A stretch of 64,000 bases of DNA, from positions 1 through 64,000 of the forward strand of contig PXRN01000024.1 of assembly GCA_003021045.1 (NCBI GenBank), given 5' to 3'. Position 1 is the first letter of the stretch. Each line of letters opens with the position of its first letter. Below the pieces are notes generated by a model. It was given only the letters and a program-made list of their open reading frames with translations. It searched no databases and was not told the origin of the DNA. This DNA comes from Halobacteriales archaeon QS_4_69_34. Lineage in GTDB: Archaea; Halobacteriota; Halobacteria; Halobacteriales; Halococcaceae. Both the position numbers and the translations under genes were made by a program. Positions 61,958 to 64,000 of this stretch are shown here, piece by piece.

Positions 61958-63616
61958 ATGGATTACTACGACGGCGGGCCGCTCCAGCACGTGGGCGACC
62001 TCCCGGCGATGGGTGCGAGTCGCTACGGCGAGAAGACGGCGTTCGTCTCCGCGGCGTTCGGGAAGGAGCTCTCCTATCGAGAGCTGAACGCCGAGGCCAA
62101 CCGCGCCGCGAACGTCCTCACCGAGCACGGCGTTTCGCCGGGCGACCGCGTGGGACTGTTCGTCCCGAACACCCTCCAGTTCCCGGTCGCGTACTTCGGG
62201 GCGATCAAGGCCGGCGCGGTGCCCATTCCCTTGAACCTCCGGATGGACCCCGGGACGCTCTCCTTCGTTCTCTCGGATGCCGACGTGGAGTGCCTGATCG
62301 GGACGCCGCTGCTCGCCGACGACGTCCGCGGGCTGGCCGAGGCCGGCGACGTGGGGACGACCTTCATCCCGGGGGTTTCCGACGACGGGATCGTCAACTA
62401 CTCCCACGCCCTCAAGGAGGCGAGCCCCGAGTTCGACCGGCCCGAGCGCGAGTACGGCGACGTGGCCTGCCAGCCCTACACCTCCGGGACGACGGGCGAC
62501 CCCAAAGGCGTCTTACTCACCCACGAGAACCTGCTCTCGACCGTCGAGTCCTACGACAAGGGCGGACTGGCGGTCGACCCGGAGGACTCGCTGCTGCTCG
62601 TGCTCCCGCTGTTTCACATCTTCGCGCTGAACGCGCTCATGGGCACGTTCCTCTATACGGGCGCGTCGATGGTCATGCTGCCCCGGCCGGAGGCCGAACC
62701 GATGCTGAACAGCATCGAGTCCCACGGGATCACGAAGTTCGCGGGCGTGCCGGCGATGTACACCACGATGTACCGCGAGTACCGCGAACAGCCCGAGAAG
62801 TACGACCTCTCGACGCTGGAGGACGCCAACTGCGCGGCCGCGCCGCTCGCCGAATCCACCCGCAAGGAGATCGAGGCCGCGTGGAACGTCCCGGTCTACG
62901 AGGGCTGGGGGATGACCGAGACCGCGCCCGCCGGGACTGTCGAGCCCGCCCGCGGGGTGCGCAAGGCAGCGGGCTGTGTCGGCCCCGCGGTCCCGAACGT
63001 CGAGCTGGCGATCGCCGATCCCGACAGCAGGGAGTTCCGCGTCGGGCCCGAGGACCTCGAACCGGCGGGCATGGCCGACCCGCAGGTCGACTTCGAGGAC
63101 GAGGGGAGCGTCACCGGCGAGATCGCCATCCGCGGGCCGAACGTCTTCGAGGGCTACTTCGAACGCCCCGAGAAAAACGAGCAGGTGTTCGACGAGGCGG
63201 GCTGGTTCTACACCGAGGACATCGCCCGGGTCGACTCGGACGGCTACTTCTGGATGGTCGACCGCGCCGACGACATGATCATCGCCGGCGGGGAGAACAT
63301 CTACCCCGCCGAGGTCGAGGACGCCCTCTACGCCCACCCGAAGGTCGCGGAGGCGGCCGTCGTCGGTGCCCCCCACGAGGTGAAGGGCGAGGCCCCCGTG
63401 GCGTTCGTCGTCCTCGAAGAGGGAGCCGAGGTGGACGAGAAGGCGCTCCGCAGGTTCACCCTCGATCACGTCGCCACCTACGCCCACCCCCGGGAGGTCT
63501 TCTTCGTCGACGAACTCCCCCGGAGCGCGACCCAGAAGACCCAGCGCTTCAAGCTCGAAGACGAGGCCCACGAGCGCCTCGGCGGTCCGCTCGAACCGAC
63601 GGGCGAGGAGCTCTGA
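61958..63616 (+). CDS. Long-chain-type acyl-CoA synthetase (AMP-forming)
   Basis: A 552-aa ANL-family ligase from ATG 61958. Seen: 'ACQPYTSGTTGDPKGVLLTH' (ATP P-loop, about 170-189), 'VYEGWGMTETAPAGTVEPAR' (about 313-332), 'WFYTEDIARVDSDGYFWMVD' (about 420), 'RADDMIIAGGENIYPAEVED' and the late 'LPRSATQKTQRFKLED', where the expected C-terminal catalytic lysine is in 'TQKTQRFK'. It forms acyl-CoA from acid, CoA and ATP for beta-oxidation. The nearby dehydrogenase supports this. The substrate chain length is not evident. Confidence 0.9.
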   Translation: MDYYDGGPLQHVGDLPAMGASRYGEKTAFVSAAFGKELSYRELNAEANRAANVLTEHGVSPGDRVGLFVPNTLQFPVAYFGAIKAGAVPIPLNLRMDPGTLSFVLSDADVECLIGTPLLADDVRGLAEAGDVGTTFIPGVSDDGIVNYSHALKEASPEFDRPEREYGDVACQPYTSGTTGDPKGVLLTHENLLSTVESYDKGGLAVDPEDSLLLVLPLFHIFALNALMGTFLYTGASMVMLPRPEAEPMLNSIESHGITKFAGVPAMYTTMYREYREQPEKYDLSTLEDANCAAAPLAESTRKEIEAAWNVPVYEGWGMTETAPAGTVEPARGVRKAAGCVGPAVPNVELAIADPDSREFRVGPEDLEPAGMADPQVDFEDEGSVTGEIAIRGPNVFEGYFERPEKNEQVFDEAGWFYTEDIARVDSDGYFWMVDRADDMIIAGGENIYPAEVEDALYAHPKVAEAAVVGAPHEVKGEAPVAFVVLEEGAEVDEKALRRFTLDHVATYAHPREVFFVDELPRSATQKTQRFKLEDEAHERLGGPLEPTGEEL

Positions 63617-63785
63617 GACGGTCGAACCACGGCCGTCGCGGGACGGGAGCGAAGACGACGGCCCCGAACCACATCGCGCGTGAACGACGTCGTCCGAGCG
63701 CCACCGTCCTTTGAGGAAGCTATAAGTTCTCGACCGTCGACCCGTTCGGTATCCGCCGTCGGCGGAGTGAACCGCCCGTCCCACA

Positions 63786-64000
63786 ATGGATCGAGACTCC
63801 CCTCGTCGACGATTTCTCGCCCGTGCGTCGGTCGTCGTGGGCGTTTCGACGATCGCCCTCACGGCGGGGTTCGTCGGCGTCCTCGCGTTCCTCACGGGGG
63901 AGGTCGTGGCGTTCGGAGCCCACGTCCCGTGGTACCTGAGCGTGGCCGCCGTCGCGTTCGTGGCGACCATCCTCGCCCTCGAGGCACAGGGCATACCGGG
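63786..64000 (+). CDS. Membrane protein, incomplete at right edge
   Basis: ATG 63786 opens a frame that runs off the window. It encodes 'MDRDSPRRRFLARASVVVGV', 'STIALTAGFVGVLAFLTGEV' and 'VAFGAHVPWYLSVAAVAFVA', i.e. a basic N-terminus followed by at least two membrane helices (about 14-38 and 51-66). A TATA-like 'agctataag' about 60 nt upstream gives a short leader. No family can be named from 71 residues. Confidence 0.55.
   Translation, partial: MDRDSPRRRFLARASVVVGVSTIALTAGFVGVLAFLTGEVVAFGAHVPWYLSVAAVAFVATILALEAQGIP

Overview
The window comes from a GC-rich haloarchaeon (class Halobacteria). The evidence is the strongly acidic proteome, the many leaderless or near-leaderless genes with a TATA-like box about 25-30 nt upstream of the start, archaeal ribosomal proteins L11, L1, L10/P0 and L12, diphthamide synthase Dph2, CDP-archaeol synthase CarS, a PGF-CTERM surface protein, a METTL5-type methyltransferase and several haloarchaeal families (DUF555, UPF0058, DUF5799, DUF502). 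The genus cannot be fixed from the sequence. I found no tRNA, rRNA or CRISPR array.

Layout. 0-3.6 kb is an apparent mobile-element edge: a lipoprotein running off the left end, a HUH-type rolling-circle replication initiator, and a TctA-family permease truncated where the element begins. 4.2-9.9 kb holds rpl1-rpl10-rpl12, rpl11 and housekeeping genes. 10.3-26.7 kb is mixed core metabolism and membrane biology: dph2, a METTL5-like enzyme, a rhomboid protease, a divergent Nramp, an M28 peptidase, a UbiA/lycopene-cyclase-domain fusion, an aminotransferase, TauE, a bis-gamma-glutamylcystine reductase-like flavoenzyme and a ferritin-like protein. 27.0-35.9 kb is a complete branched-chain amino acid locus, leuA then ilvBNC-(two small ORFs)-leuCDB, in which nearly all junctions are ATGA or GTGA overlaps. 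36-42 kb has small haloarchaeal proteins, proline dehydrogenase, carS and a frameshifted lipoprotein. 42-50 kb is an acetone-carboxylase-type operon (acxA-acxB-acxC plus an AMP-forming acyl-CoA ligase) facing a divergent HTH regulator. 50-64 kb has LarE, beta-oxidation-type enzymes (enoyl-CoA hydratase, two acyl-CoA dehydrogenases, an acyl-CoA ligase), a Dna2-like nuclease-helicase and a drug/metabolite exporter.

The most interesting signal is the 490-nt region before ilvB. A leaderless 25-codon reading frame ends in Leu-Ile-Ile-Val, with Ile-ATT and Val-GTA uncommon in this genome, and runs into two mutually exclusive hairpins. A long C/A-rich, T-poor tract follows, with a second 37-codon frame whose stop overlaps the ilvB start. 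This has the architecture of a translation-sensing attenuator for branched-chain amino acids, unusual for an archaeon. Other leads are the UbiA fusion carrying a single lycopene-cyclase half-domain, a family of degenerate intergenic repeats in at least four gaps, three apparent 1-nt frameshifts each fitting one extra G in a G run, low-complexity insertions in four conserved enzymes, and paired palindromes between the acx operon and its putative regulator.
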